NCBI RefSeq assembly: GCF_025465945.1
Contig: NZ_JANLNW010000006.1
Location: forward strand, 1-64,000
Length of the DNA stretch: 64,000 nucleotides
Reading direction: 5' to 3'
From: Pseudomonas sp. 6D_7.1_Bac1
GTDB taxonomy: Bacteria > Pseudomonadota > Gammaproteobacteria > Pseudomonadales > Pseudomonadaceae
Below are positions 1-8,421 of the stretch, piece by piece (the first letter of the stretch is position 1; every line of letters starts with the position of its first letter). The translations under genes were made by a program, and so were the position numbers. Below the pieces are notes generated by a model that saw only the letters and a list, made by a program, of their open reading frames with translations, searched no databases and was not told where the DNA came from.

Positions 1-64
1 CGAGCTTGCGCGCGATGGTTTTGGCGCCCTTGAAGGCGCCTTCGCGAGCAAGCTCGCTCCCACA
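1..64. repeat. REP-like inverted repeat at left edge
   Basis: Arms at 1-15 and 42-56 are reverse complements with one mismatch. Inside them a second hairpin is formed by GGCGCC at 23-28 and 35-40. The right arm continues into the 'gctcccaca' tail seen in the other REP elements of this window (13090-13155 and 19549-19637). The element is probably cut by the window edge. Confidence 0.75.
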
Positions 65-232
65 GGCTCCGCGTTGCACGCCCTGAACAGGGCACATTCG
101 CACCTTTAAGGGGCGAATTTCGGTCAAACACTCTGGCCATATTTATCCCCTTTTGGCCTTTCCTGCCGTTCTCTGAAACCGCGCACGCCGCAAGACTGTG
201 TTCAACCGAATCAGCCTGCGGAGAACAAGAAA

Positions 233-1264
<1,032 letters not shown>

Positions 1265-1276
1265 GGAATTAGAACA

Positions 1277-2392
1277 ATGAATCAACTCAAGCGTTTTATC
1301 GCGCCGGCACTCTTCACCACAGTGCTGTGCGCCACGGTCCTCAGCGGCGCAGTACACGCTGAAGAGCGCACCTTGCGGGTCTACAACTGGTTCGACTACA
1401 TCACCCCCAAGGCTCTCGAAGACTTCAAGGCCGAGAACACCCAGACCAAACTGGTCTACGACATCTTTGACACCAACGAAGCGTTGGAGGCCAAGCTGCT
1501 CACTGGCAACTCCGGTTACGACGTGGTGGTGCCGTCCAACGTGTTCCTCGCCAAGCAGATCGAGGCCGGGGTTTTCCAGCCGCTGGACCGCAGCAAACTG
1601 CCAAACTGGAACCACCTCGATCCGAAGCTGATGAAGCTGATCGAGGCCAACGATCCGGGCAACAAGTTCGCCGTACCGTACATGTACGGCACCATCCTGA
1701 TCGGCTTCAACCCGGACAAGGTCAAGGCGGCGCTGGGCGCCAACGCACCGGTGGACAGCTGGGACCTGATCTTCAAGGAAGAGAACATCAGCAAGCTCAA
1801 GCAGTGCGGCGTAGCCCTGCTCGACTCGCCGTCGGAGATTCTACCGCTGGCCCTGCAACACCTGGGCCTGGACCCCAACAGCAAAAAGCCCGCCGATTAC
1901 GACAAGGCTGAAGCGTTGCTGATGAAGATTCGCCCGTACATCACCTACTTCCACTCCTCCAAGTACATGGCCGACATCGCTAACGGTGACATCTGCGTGG
2001 CCGTCGGTTACTCCGGCAGCTTCTCCCAGGCCGCCAACCGCGCCAAGGAAGCCAAGAATGGTGTGATCGTCGACATGCGTCTGCCGAAAGAAGGCGCGCC
2101 GATCTGGTTCGACATGCTCGCGGTCCCGAAAGGGGCAAAAGACTCGGAAGACGCCTACACCTTCATCAACTACCTGTTGCAACCGAAGGTCATCGCGCCG
2201 GTCAGCGACTTTGTCGGCTATCCAAACCCGAACAAGGACGCCACCGAACTGGTCGACCCGGCCATTCGCAACAACCCGAACCTGTACCCGACCGAAGCGG
2301 CGATGAGCACGCTTTACACCCTGCAACCGCTGCCGCGTGAAGCGGAACGGGCGCGGACCCGGGCCTGGACCAAGATCAAGTCCGGCACCTGA
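1277..2392 (+). CDS. Polyamine ABC transporter periplasmic substrate-binding protein (PotF/SpuD type)
   Basis: A 371-aa secreted protein with a Sec signal peptide (about residues 1-28, ending AVHA) followed by the typical mature start RTLRVYNWFDYITP of the spermidine/putrescine-binding PotD/PotF family. The length fits this family. It would deliver putrescine or an acetylated polyamine to a membrane transporter that is not encoded nearby. The ATG lies 12 bases after the amidohydrolase stop, and that stop overlaps its GAGG ribosome site, so the two form one transcription unit closed by the terminator at 2420-2444. This suggests uptake and deacetylation of the same compounds. Confidence 0.9.
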   Translation: MNQLKRFIAPALFTTVLCATVLSGAVHAEERTLRVYNWFDYITPKALEDFKAENTQTKLVYDIFDTNEALEAKLLTGNSGYDVVVPSNVFLAKQIEAGVFQPLDRSKLPNWNHLDPKLMKLIEANDPGNKFAVPYMYGTILIGFNPDKVKAALGANAPVDSWDLIFKEENISKLKQCGVALLDSPSEILPLALQHLGLDPNSKKPADYDKAEALLMKIRPYITYFHSSKYMADIANGDICVAVGYSGSFSQAANRAKEAKNGVIVDMRLPKEGAPIWFDMLAVPKGAKDSEDAYTFINYLLQPKVIAPVSDFVGYPNPNKDATELVDPAIRNNPNLYPTEAAMSTLYTLQPLPREAERARTRAWTKIKSGT

Positions 2393-2419
2393 ACAACCCC
2401 TCGTTTGCGCGCCATTGAA

Positions 2420-2444
2420 GACCCGCCCCGCGCGGGTCTTTTTT
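2420..2444 (+). terminator. Rho-independent terminator after the polyamine operon
   Basis: A perfect 7-bp stem GACCCGC (2420-2426) / GCGGGTC (2432-2438) is followed by six T residues, 28 bases after the stop of the binding-protein gene. Confidence 0.9.
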
Positions 2445-2482
2445 ACCTGACTGTCCCGTCCTGGATAAGGTTTACACCTGTT

Positions 2483-4033
2483 TCACCGACGCCAGACACT
2501 GCGCAAACGCGCCAGCGCTGACTCGATCGCCGCTTCCGGCACCGCCGCAAAACCCAGCACCAACCCCGCGCGCTGATCCACCGGAGTGCTTGAGTCCGCT
2601 AGCCAATAACTGCTCAAGCCGTTGATCTCGACTTCGACGCTGGCGGCTTTTTCGATCAGCTCACACTCACGCGCCAGGCTCTCGACCGGTACGGTCAAAT
2701 GTAATCCCGCCGCCACGGTTGGCAGGCTGCCAACCCCCGGGATATCCGCGGGCCAACCGGCCAGCAGCGTATTACGGCGGCTCAGAGCCGCACGGCGCAT
2801 GCGGCGAATGTGCCGCTGAAAGTGACCCGTAGCCATAAACTCGGCCATCACCGCCTGAGTGCTGACCTCGGAGTGCCGCACGTCCACCGCCCGGCGCTGG
2901 GCAAACGCCTCCACCAGCCCCACCGGCAACACCAGGTAGCCCAGACGCAACGCCGGAAACGCGACCTTGCCGAAAGTGCCGACGTAGAGCACCCGACCGT
3001 GCCGATCCAGCGCCGCCAAGGGCGCCAAAGGCGCGCCGCTGTAGCGATACTCGCCGTCGTAGTCGTCCTCGATGATCCAGCCGTCAGTGCGCTCGGCCCA
3101 GGCGAGCAATTCCAGACGCCGAGCCAGGCTCATGATCACTCCGGTCGGGTACTGATGAGACGGCGTGACATAGGCCAGTCGGCAGTCACTCAGGCGATCG
3201 AGTTCGGCACAATTAATGCCGTCGCTGTCCACTGAGACACCCTGTAACCGCGCACCGGCGACCGCGAAGGCATGCCCGGCGGCGCGATAGCCAGGGTTTT
3301 CCACCGCCACCCCATCGCCGGGCTCCACCAGCAGCTGTGCACAAAGGCTAATCCCCTGCTGTGCGCCGCTGGTGATCACAATTTGCTCAGCGCTGCACTG
3401 CATGCCCCGCGAACTGCGCAAATAGGCCGCGATCAATCCGCGCAAGCGTTCGTCACCTTCGGGCGCGCCGTAACACAGTTGCTGTAAATCCGGCTTGCGC
3501 CAGAAAGCCGCATTCAGCTTGGCCCAGACCTCGAACGGAAACAGATCGAAGGCCGGCACCCCCACCCGAAAAGCCCTCGGTGGACCACTCGGTGGTCTGC
3601 TCAAATGATGCTTCTCGACCCGCTCCAGAGCACTGCTGTGGATAACTTTACTGGATGTAACTACAGGTAAATTGGGCGATTTTGTGGATAACCCTGTGGG
3701 TAAGCCTGTTGAAAACCCTGTGGATACTTTTGTGGATAGTTTTTTCGTGGACAACGCCGTTTGCGGCAATTGCGCCACATACGTGCCGTCACCTACCCGC
3801 CCTTCGATGAAACCTTCGGCGTAGAGTTGGTCGTAGGCACGGACCACGCTGTTGCGGGAAATCGACAACGCTGCCGCCAGATCGCGGCTGGCTGGCAAGC
3901 GTGTGCCGCCGACCAGTCGGCCGTCGAGCACGCGCAGGCGCAGCGCCTGGTAGAGCTGGCGACTCAAGCCCTGACGGCGATCGAGTTCGATACCCGCCGG
4001 GTTGAACGACAGGGACAGCAGCGGGTTGTTCAT
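2483..4033 (-). CDS. MocR/PdxR-type regulator (GntR HTH fused to aminotransferase fold)
   Basis: A 516-aa MocR-family protein. Residues about 15-85 form a GntR winged helix (LSRQLYQALRLRVLDGRL, then LPASRDLAAALSISRNSVVRAYDQL). Residues about 150-510 are a fold-type I aminotransferase domain with the PLP-lysine region near YVGTFGKVAFPALRLGY. Such proteins are PLP-sensing transcription factors rather than enzymes. It is divergent from the PaiB/GNAT genes at 4138-5905 and probably controls them. Odd feature: the linker (about residues 93-133) is a Ser-Thr-Lys/Gly repeat (STK, STG, PTG units) encoded by a 12-nt tandem repeat; see 3637-3754. Effector and target are unknown. Confidence 0.88.
   Translation of the reverse strand: MNNPLLSLSFNPAGIELDRRQGLSRQLYQALRLRVLDGRLVGGTRLPASRDLAAALSISRNSVVRAYDQLYAEGFIEGRVGDGTYVAQLPQTALSTKKLSTKVSTGFSTGLPTGLSTKSPNLPVVTSSKVIHSSALERVEKHHLSRPPSGPPRAFRVGVPAFDLFPFEVWAKLNAAFWRKPDLQQLCYGAPEGDERLRGLIAAYLRSSRGMQCSAEQIVITSGAQQGISLCAQLLVEPGDGVAVENPGYRAAGHAFAVAGARLQGVSVDSDGINCAELDRLSDCRLAYVTPSHQYPTGVIMSLARRLELLAWAERTDGWIIEDDYDGEYRYSGAPLAPLAALDRHGRVLYVGTFGKVAFPALRLGYLVLPVGLVEAFAQRRAVDVRHSEVSTQAVMAEFMATGHFQRHIRRMRRAALSRRNTLLAGWPADIPGVGSLPTVAAGLHLTVPVESLARECELIEKAASVEVEINGLSSYWLADSSTPVDQRAGLVLGFAAVPEAAIESALARLRSVWRR
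3637..3754 (-). repeat. 12-nt tandem repeat with DnaA-box-like units inside the MocR gene
   Basis: On the plus strand the units begin TGTGGATAA (reverse complement of the DnaA box TTATCCACA). Two perfect copies lie at 3637-3645 and 3683-3691. One-mismatch copies lie at 3695-3703, 3719-3727 and 3731-3739; poorer ones lie at 3707-3715 and 3746-3754. Units from 3683 to 3731 start exactly every 12 bases (four codons). The repeat encodes the Ser/Thr-rich interdomain linker. Confidence 0.85.
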
Positions 4034-4048
4034 GGCAATGGAGCCTTG

Positions 4049-4079
4049 TTAATGGACCTATGAAATTGACTATTAATGG
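4049..4079. promoter_or_regulatory. Possible MocR operator: direct repeat TTAATGG
   Basis: Two direct copies of TTAATGG (4049-4055 and 4073-4079), 24 bases start to start, lie in the 104-bp divergent region between the regulator and the PaiB gene. MocR proteins usually bind direct repeats in such divergent regions. The assignment as operator is inference. Confidence 0.35.
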
Positions 4080-4137
4080 CTCTTACAACAGACCAATAGC
4101 GTGCCTAGGATGCAGGCATTCGCCAAGGAAAATTTCC

Positions 4138-4767
4138 ATGTACACCCCCAGCGCATTTGCCATCGACGACCTCCCCGCCCTGCATCAGCAGATTCTCGAC
4201 ACTCGCCTGGCCGTACTGGTCACCCATGGTGAGCACGGTTTGCAGGCCAGCCATTTACCGCTGCTGCTGAGCCCGGAACAAGGCCCCAATGGCACCCTTT
4301 ACGGCCACCTGGCCCGAGCCAATCCGCAGTGGCGGGATCTGGAGGCCGGGGCCGAGGCGCTGGTGATTTTTGCCGGGGCCGATGCTTACGTCAGCCCGTC
4401 GTTCTACCCCAGCAAAGCCGAGCACGGCAAAGTCGTGCCGACCTGGAACTACGTGGCCGTGCACGCCTACGGCAACGCCGAAGTGTTCAGCGACGCCCAT
4501 CGCTTGCGCAATCTGGTCAGCGCCCTGACTGATCGCCATGAAACCGGCCGCGCCAAGCCCTGGAAAGTCGACGATGCGCCACCCGATTACATCGATAGCA
4601 TGCTCAAGGCCATCGTCGGCTTCGCCCTGCCGATCCAGCGCCTGGAAGGCAAGCGCAAGCTCAGTCAGAACCGCAGTACCGCAGACATCGCCGGCGTACG
4701 CGAAGGGCTGATCGCCAGCCCCGACTTGCGCGACCAGGCCCTCGCCCACTTGATACCCAAGGAATGA
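4138..4767 (+). CDS. PaiB-like FMN-binding negative transcriptional regulator family protein
   Basis: A 209-aa protein of the PaiB family, a flavin-reductase-like split-barrel fold named after Bacillus PaiB. I chose the ATG at 4138 because it is preceded by AAGGAAA and gives the usual family start MYTPSAF; an upstream in-frame ATG at 4060 would add a 26-residue tail. Family features visible include KVVPTWNYVAVHAYG around residue 99 and KLSQNRS near the C-terminus. It opens a three-gene run with two acetyltransferases (it overlaps the next ORF by 4 bases), divergent from the MocR regulator. Molecular function is poorly known; the link with polyamine acetylation in Bacillus pai is suggestive only. 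Confidence 0.85.
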   Translation: MYTPSAFAIDDLPALHQQILDTRLAVLVTHGEHGLQASHLPLLLSPEQGPNGTLYGHLARANPQWRDLEAGAEALVIFAGADAYVSPSFYPSKAEHGKVVPTWNYVAVHAYGNAEVFSDAHRLRNLVSALTDRHETGRAKPWKVDDAPPDYIDSMLKAIVGFALPIQRLEGKRKLSQNRSTADIAGVREGLIASPDLRDQALAHLIPKE

Positions 4768-5216
4768 TCATGAGCCAGATCGAGATTCGCCGTGTCACCA
4801 CCAAGGACCACGCCGCCTGGCAACCGCTGTGGCAAGCCTACCTGCGTTTTTACAACACCGAGTTACCGGACACGGTTTATCAGAGCACCTGGCAACGCTT
4901 GCTCGATCCAGAGGAACCGACCCACGCGGCCCTCGCCTGGGTCGATGGCAAGGCCGTGGGTCTGGTGCATTTCATCTATCACCGCTCGAACTGGAGCATC
5001 GAAAACGCCTGCTACCTGCAAGACTTGCTGGTGGCGCCCGAGCAACGCGGCACCGGTATCGGTCGATTGCTGATCGAGTTCGTCTACGCCACCGCCAAAG
5101 CAGACGGTTGCTGCAAGGTTCATTGGCTGACCCACGAAACCAACGCCACCGCGATCCAGCTCTACGAGCGCATCGCCGAACGCCCAGGCTTCATCCAGTT
5201 TCGCAAAAGCCTTTAA
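4764..5216 (+). CDS. GNAT family N-acetyltransferase
   Basis: A 150-aa single-domain GNAT protein. The acetyl-CoA-binding signature LLVAPEQRGTGIGRLLIEF (Q/RxxGxG/A) sits around residue 91, followed by the C-terminal pattern TNATAIQLYERIAE. The ORF opens at an ATG overlapping the PaiB stop (4764-4767); a second ATG at 4770 (MSQIEIRR) is equally plausible as the true start. Translational coupling to the PaiB gene is likely. The acetyl acceptor is unknown; the operon partners hint at a small amine or amino acid. Confidence 0.87.
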   Translation: MIMSQIEIRRVTTKDHAAWQPLWQAYLRFYNTELPDTVYQSTWQRLLDPEEPTHAALAWVDGKAVGLVHFIYHRSNWSIENACYLQDLLVAPEQRGTGIGRLLIEFVYATAKADGCCKVHWLTHETNATAIQLYERIAERPGFIQFRKSL

Positions 5217-5233
5217 GGTTCAAGGAGAGCAGC

Positions 5234-5905
5234 ATGAGCATTTCACTCGCCGACTGGAAAGGCGTCCCTGCGCCAACGGTTCAACTGATCGAAGGACGCT
5301 TCATTCGCCTGGAAAAACTCGACCCGGCGCGTCACGCCGATGGCTTGTTCAAAGCCTTGCAAGGTCCGGGCGCCGACCCGAAGCTGTGGGACTACTTGCC
5401 TTACGGCCCGTTCCCGGAGCGCAGCGCGTTCAACGATTGGCTGAACAACCACGCCGCCAACAGCGACCCGTATTTTTTCAGCGTAATCGACCGTGCCAGC
5501 GGTGAAGTGCAAGGCATCCTCAGCCTGATGTCGATCGTCCCGGCCCAAGGCCGCATCGAAATCGGCCACGTCACCTTCGGCGCACCGATGCAGCGCTCAC
5601 CGAAAAGCACCGAAGCGGTTTACCTGCTGGCCAAAGAATCGTTCGCCATGGGCTACCGTCGCCTGGAATGGAAGTGCAACAACGGCAACGCCCGCTCCAA
5701 ATACGCAGCCGAACGCCTGGGCTTCAGCTTCGAAGGCGTGTTCCGCCAGCATATGGTGGTCAAGGGCCAGAACCGTGATACGGCGTGGTACTCGATTCTG
5801 GATTCGGAGTGGCCGGCGATTGGGGCGGGGTTTGAGAAGTGGTTGAGCGAGGAAAACCAGACGGACTCGGGTCAGTTGAAAACACTGGTCGAGTGCCGGG
5901 GATAA
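5234..5905 (+). CDS. GNAT family N-acetyltransferase (RimJ/RimL-like)
   Basis: A 223-aa acetyltransferase of the RimJ/RimL-like branch. The start at 5234 is preceded by AAGGAGAG. Features: GRFIRLEKLDPARH near the N-terminus, a mid-domain IEIGHVTFG strand, and EWKCNNGNARSKYAAERLGFSFEG with the typical Asn pair and AERLGF motif of the subfamily. It lies 17 bases after the preceding GNAT gene and ends the unit; the hairpin repeat downstream may act as terminator. The substrate is unknown; this branch includes enzymes acting on amino acids, antibiotics and protein N-termini. Confidence 0.87.
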   Translation: MSISLADWKGVPAPTVQLIEGRFIRLEKLDPARHADGLFKALQGPGADPKLWDYLPYGPFPERSAFNDWLNNHAANSDPYFFSVIDRASGEVQGILSLMSIVPAQGRIEIGHVTFGAPMQRSPKSTEAVYLLAKESFAMGYRRLEWKCNNGNARSKYAAERLGFSFEGVFRQHMVVKGQNRDTAWYSILDSEWPAIGAGFEKWLSEENQTDSGQLKTLVECRG

Positions 5906-5922
5906 CAGCCCCTAATAGCAAA

Positions 5923-5983
5923 AGATCGCAGCCTTCGGCAGCTCCATAGATCGGCGGAGCTGCCGCAGGCTGCGATCTTTTGA
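5923..5983. repeat. Palindromic repeat of the 'gatcgcagcct' family, possible terminator
   Basis: Long inverted repeat: AAAAGATCGCAGCCT on the left pairs with AGGCTGCGATCTTTT on the right, enclosing a second pairing of GGCAGCTCC with GGAGCTGCC. It follows the second GNAT gene and ends in a T-rich stretch, so it may terminate transcription. Related arms occur at 24253-24290. Confidence 0.8.
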
Positions 5984-6195
5984 TTTTTACGATACAGCTG
6001 AGGAATTGCTCCTAGTATTTGACCGGCTAAGATCAGTCACGGCTTAGGAAGTGACACGAGGACTATAGGCGAGCCAGAAGCGATGCAAAACCCGGTTTCC
6101 GCATCTCGGATGCCGTCCTACGCTAATGAGCGAAAACGACCTTTTGAAACCGGTTAGCTATGAGGTCGCCATCGCGGGCCTTCAACACATTCCCC

Positions 6196-6333
6196 GTAGC
6201 AGCTGTCGAGCCTGCGAGGCTGCGTTCGAGTGCGTAGCGCTCGCAAAATGGCAAACTTCGTCATTTCAGGAACACTGCATATTGCCTGTTTGCGACTGCT
6301 TCGCAGCCGAACGCAGGCTTCGCCAGCTGCTAC
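6196..6333. repeat. Inverted pair of 'gtagcagctg..cctgcg' repeats
   Basis: The left arm at 6196-6229 begins GTAGCAGCTG and the right arm at about 6291-6333 ends CCAGCTGCTAC. The two are divergent inverted copies (CCTGCG and GCTGCGTTCG blocks pair with CGAACGCAGG and CGCAGCC blocks) about 65 bases apart. The arrangement resembles a REPIN: two REP-like units facing each other around a spacer. Confidence 0.7.
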
Positions 6334-6534
6334 GGTTCGCGTAACCGCTTAACTTACCGCATTGGAGCAAGCCCTCGGCGCGCCCCAACCAGCCAGTCAG
6401 CTGATCGTACGTCGAACCTTCACAACCCCCATTTGAAACCCAAACGGTCTGAACACCGTATTCAACGACTTCAGCGCCTGGTTCCCTTCCCCATGCTCAT
6501 CGACTCCGAACAAATCCAACTCACCCTCCGACTA

Positions 6535-6598
6535 TGCAATCTATTGCAGATATGGAGAGTAAAAACAGATAAAACACGCATTAAATTGCATATCTAGG
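6535..6598. promoter_or_regulatory. AT-rich palindrome and direct repeat upstream of the autotransporter
   Basis: A perfect palindrome TGCAAT-CT-ATTGCA occupies 6535-6548. Its right half extends to ATTGCAGATATGG (6543-6555), which is partly repeated as ATTGCATATCTAGG at 6585-6598. The patch stands out from its GC-rich surroundings about 240-300 bases before the autotransporter start and could bind a regulator. This is inference. Confidence 0.35.
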
Positions 6599-6839
6599 CG
6601 CTTTTCAGTGCGAAAGCGCAGTGGCAGACGAGTTTCCAAGCCTTCGCAAATCGACACATCCGAGAACGGCGTAAGGAAAAACGCCAGTGAAAGGTGGCCA
6701 ATGATCATGTGGCCTCGTGGGCGGGTCCTTTGCTACAACCGAAACTCCAGCGCCTTGCAACAGAGCCGGAAATACCCGGCATCAGGGCATGCACCCACCC
6801 TTTTACAGTTCGACCTCCCCAAGGAAGAGGTCGCATTCA

Positions 6840-8342
6840 ATGCTCATTCTGCACACTCATCGCCCACACCATCTCGCCCTGGCTATCGCCCTCGCCTTCG
6901 GCGGCATCGACATGTCCCATGCCCAGCAAACAGAGCCCGCAGTAACCGAGACCAAGCCCAGTCCGGTCAAGGCCCGAAAACCTGCGAAACCCAAACCCGA
7001 TGCCCAGAACTCCGCCCGGCAGCCCATATCTGACGTCCTCGCCACCACAGCCGTAGAGTCGATCACCGCCGATAACAGGCAAGCGCTTCCCGTTCCTGAT
7101 CCGCTGCCCGTCGACACGATGTATGACACAAATGAACCCACGGCAAGTGAAGGGTTGAGTGCTGCGCTGACGTCTGAACTCCCGGCAGAGCTGGCTACAA
7201 ACGCCCTCGATGTGTCGCTGGAAAGCGCAGCCACCACCGACAATGCCCGCCAGGTCGCCAACAGCCTCGAAACCGATAAGCCCGGCACAACGCAAACACC
7301 GAAGGCTGATGCGAACAATGCCGCCATCAATGCCCTCCTCACCAGCGACACCGAGAATGCCGCCATAGCACTGGAACAACTGGCCGGCGTCAGCAACGCC
7401 AACCTCGCTACTGCCACCTTGAGCAGCGCCCGGCCGGTAAGCGCGAGCATGCTTTCGACCATGCGCGAGCTGAGCGACGATGCAAGCCTGCTAGATCGCT
7501 CGGCAACCGGCCACGAGACCAACGGCAGGGTCTGGGTCCAGGCGCTGGGTAACTCCGCAACCCTCGATGACAAACTGGACGACAGTGCCCTGCGGCAACG
7601 CACTCACGGCGTTGTGGTGGGTGCAGACTGGTCACTCGACAGTGAATGGCGCGTAGGCCTGCTCGGTGGCAAATCACAAACACGCCTGGATGGGGTGCTA
7701 CTGGACGGCGATCTCGACAGCTGGCACCTCGGTGCCTATGCGCTGCGTCAAAGCGGCCCGTTGGCATTGCGACTGGGTGCGACCTACAGCAGTCATAGCG
7801 GAACCACCAAACGCAATGTTGCCTTCAGTCGTTACAGCGACAGACTCAAAGGCAGCTACAACGCCAGCAGCCAGCAGGTTTTCGCCGAGCTAGGATACAA
7901 CCTGGGCAGTGGCGCCTTTCAGGTCGAGCCTTTTGCAAACCTCGGTCACGAGCATTATCAACGCGACAGCTATCGGGAAAAAGGCGGGGCTGCAGCATTG
8001 AAGGTCGACGAGCAAACCCAACGCAACTTCAACAGCATCTTTGGTCTGCGCCTGGCACACCGCAGTGACCTGGAGAACGGCATGAGCCTGACCCCGCGCA
8101 TGAGCGCCGGCTGGAAGCACACCTACGGCGATGTCAGCAGCCATGTGCGTCAGTTTTTTTTGGCGGGTAGCGAGAGTTTCTACGTCGAAGGCATTGCACT
8201 GGATCGCAACAGCCTGACACTGGAAGCTGGGTTGGATCTGGCGGTCTCGAAGCAACACTTTCTGAGCGTTGCCTACAACGGCGAGAAGGGCAGCAACAGC
8301 CGCGATAACAGCGTGATGGGTCAGTGGCGGATGAGCTTCTAA
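6840..8342 (+). CDS. Autotransporter with short low-complexity passenger
   Basis: A 500-aa outer-membrane protein. The ATG at 6840 is chosen because AAGGAAGAGG precedes it and a signal peptide follows (hydrophobic LALAIALAFGG, cleavage near SHAQQ). Residues about 30-195 are Ala/Thr/Pro/Lys-rich with no visible beta-helix repeat. A helical linker (about 195-225) leads to a C-terminal autotransporter beta-barrel of about 265 residues (GRVWVQALGNSATLDD, alternating strands, final residue Phe as needed for Bam-dependent insertion). Usual passengers are far longer and repetitive. It may display a flexible, mainly disordered peptide, or be a remnant of a larger autotransporter. Its role is unknown. 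Confidence 0.8.
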   Translation: MLILHTHRPHHLALAIALAFGGIDMSHAQQTEPAVTETKPSPVKARKPAKPKPDAQNSARQPISDVLATTAVESITADNRQALPVPDPLPVDTMYDTNEPTASEGLSAALTSELPAELATNALDVSLESAATTDNARQVANSLETDKPGTTQTPKADANNAAINALLTSDTENAAIALEQLAGVSNANLATATLSSARPVSASMLSTMRELSDDASLLDRSATGHETNGRVWVQALGNSATLDDKLDDSALRQRTHGVVVGADWSLDSEWRVGLLGGKSQTRLDGVLLDGDLDSWHLGAYALRQSGPLALRLGATYSSHSGTTKRNVAFSRYSDRLKGSYNASSQQVFAELGYNLGSGAFQVEPFANLGHEHYQRDSYREKGGAAALKVDEQTQRNFNSIFGLRLAHRSDLENGMSLTPRMSAGWKHTYGDVSSHVRQFFLAGSESFYVEGIALDRNSLTLEAGLDLAVSKQHFLSVAYNGEKGSNSRDNSVMGQWRMSF

Positions 8343-8361
8343 AACGCTGACAACACCAGAC

Positions 8362-8387
8362 AAAAAAAAGGGGAGCACATGCCCCCC
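8362..8387 (-). terminator. Rho-independent terminator of the pycA-pycB operon
   Basis: On the minus strand a hairpin formed by the G-run at 8382-8387 and the CCCC of 8370-8373, closed by GC-ATGT-GC, is followed by eight T residues (8362-8369). It lies about 35 bases after the pycB stop. The hairpin also lies just after the plus-strand autotransporter, but the T-run is on the minus side. Confidence 0.8.
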
Positions 8388-8421
8388 CGAGGTTTAAAGC
8401 GTTAGAGACGAGGCTGTTAAA

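Larger units (their letters stand above)
5984..6839. other. Non-coding stretch upstream of the autotransporter gene
   Basis: About 850 bases without a convincing gene. It holds an inverted repeat (6196-6333), an AT-rich patch with a palindrome (6535-6598) and the AAGGAAGAGG ribosome site of the autotransporter (6821-6830). The only closed reading frame of note (6126-6344, 72 codons) runs through both repeat arms and has no credible ribosome site, so I do not call it a gene. Base composition is less GC-rich than the neighbours around 6530-6600. Confidence 0.6.

Noticed and set aside
6126..6344. 72-codon ORF MSENDLLKPVSYEVA...
   Set aside because: It crosses both arms of an inverted repeat and lacks a ribosome site; its Cys-rich look comes from the repeat sequence.
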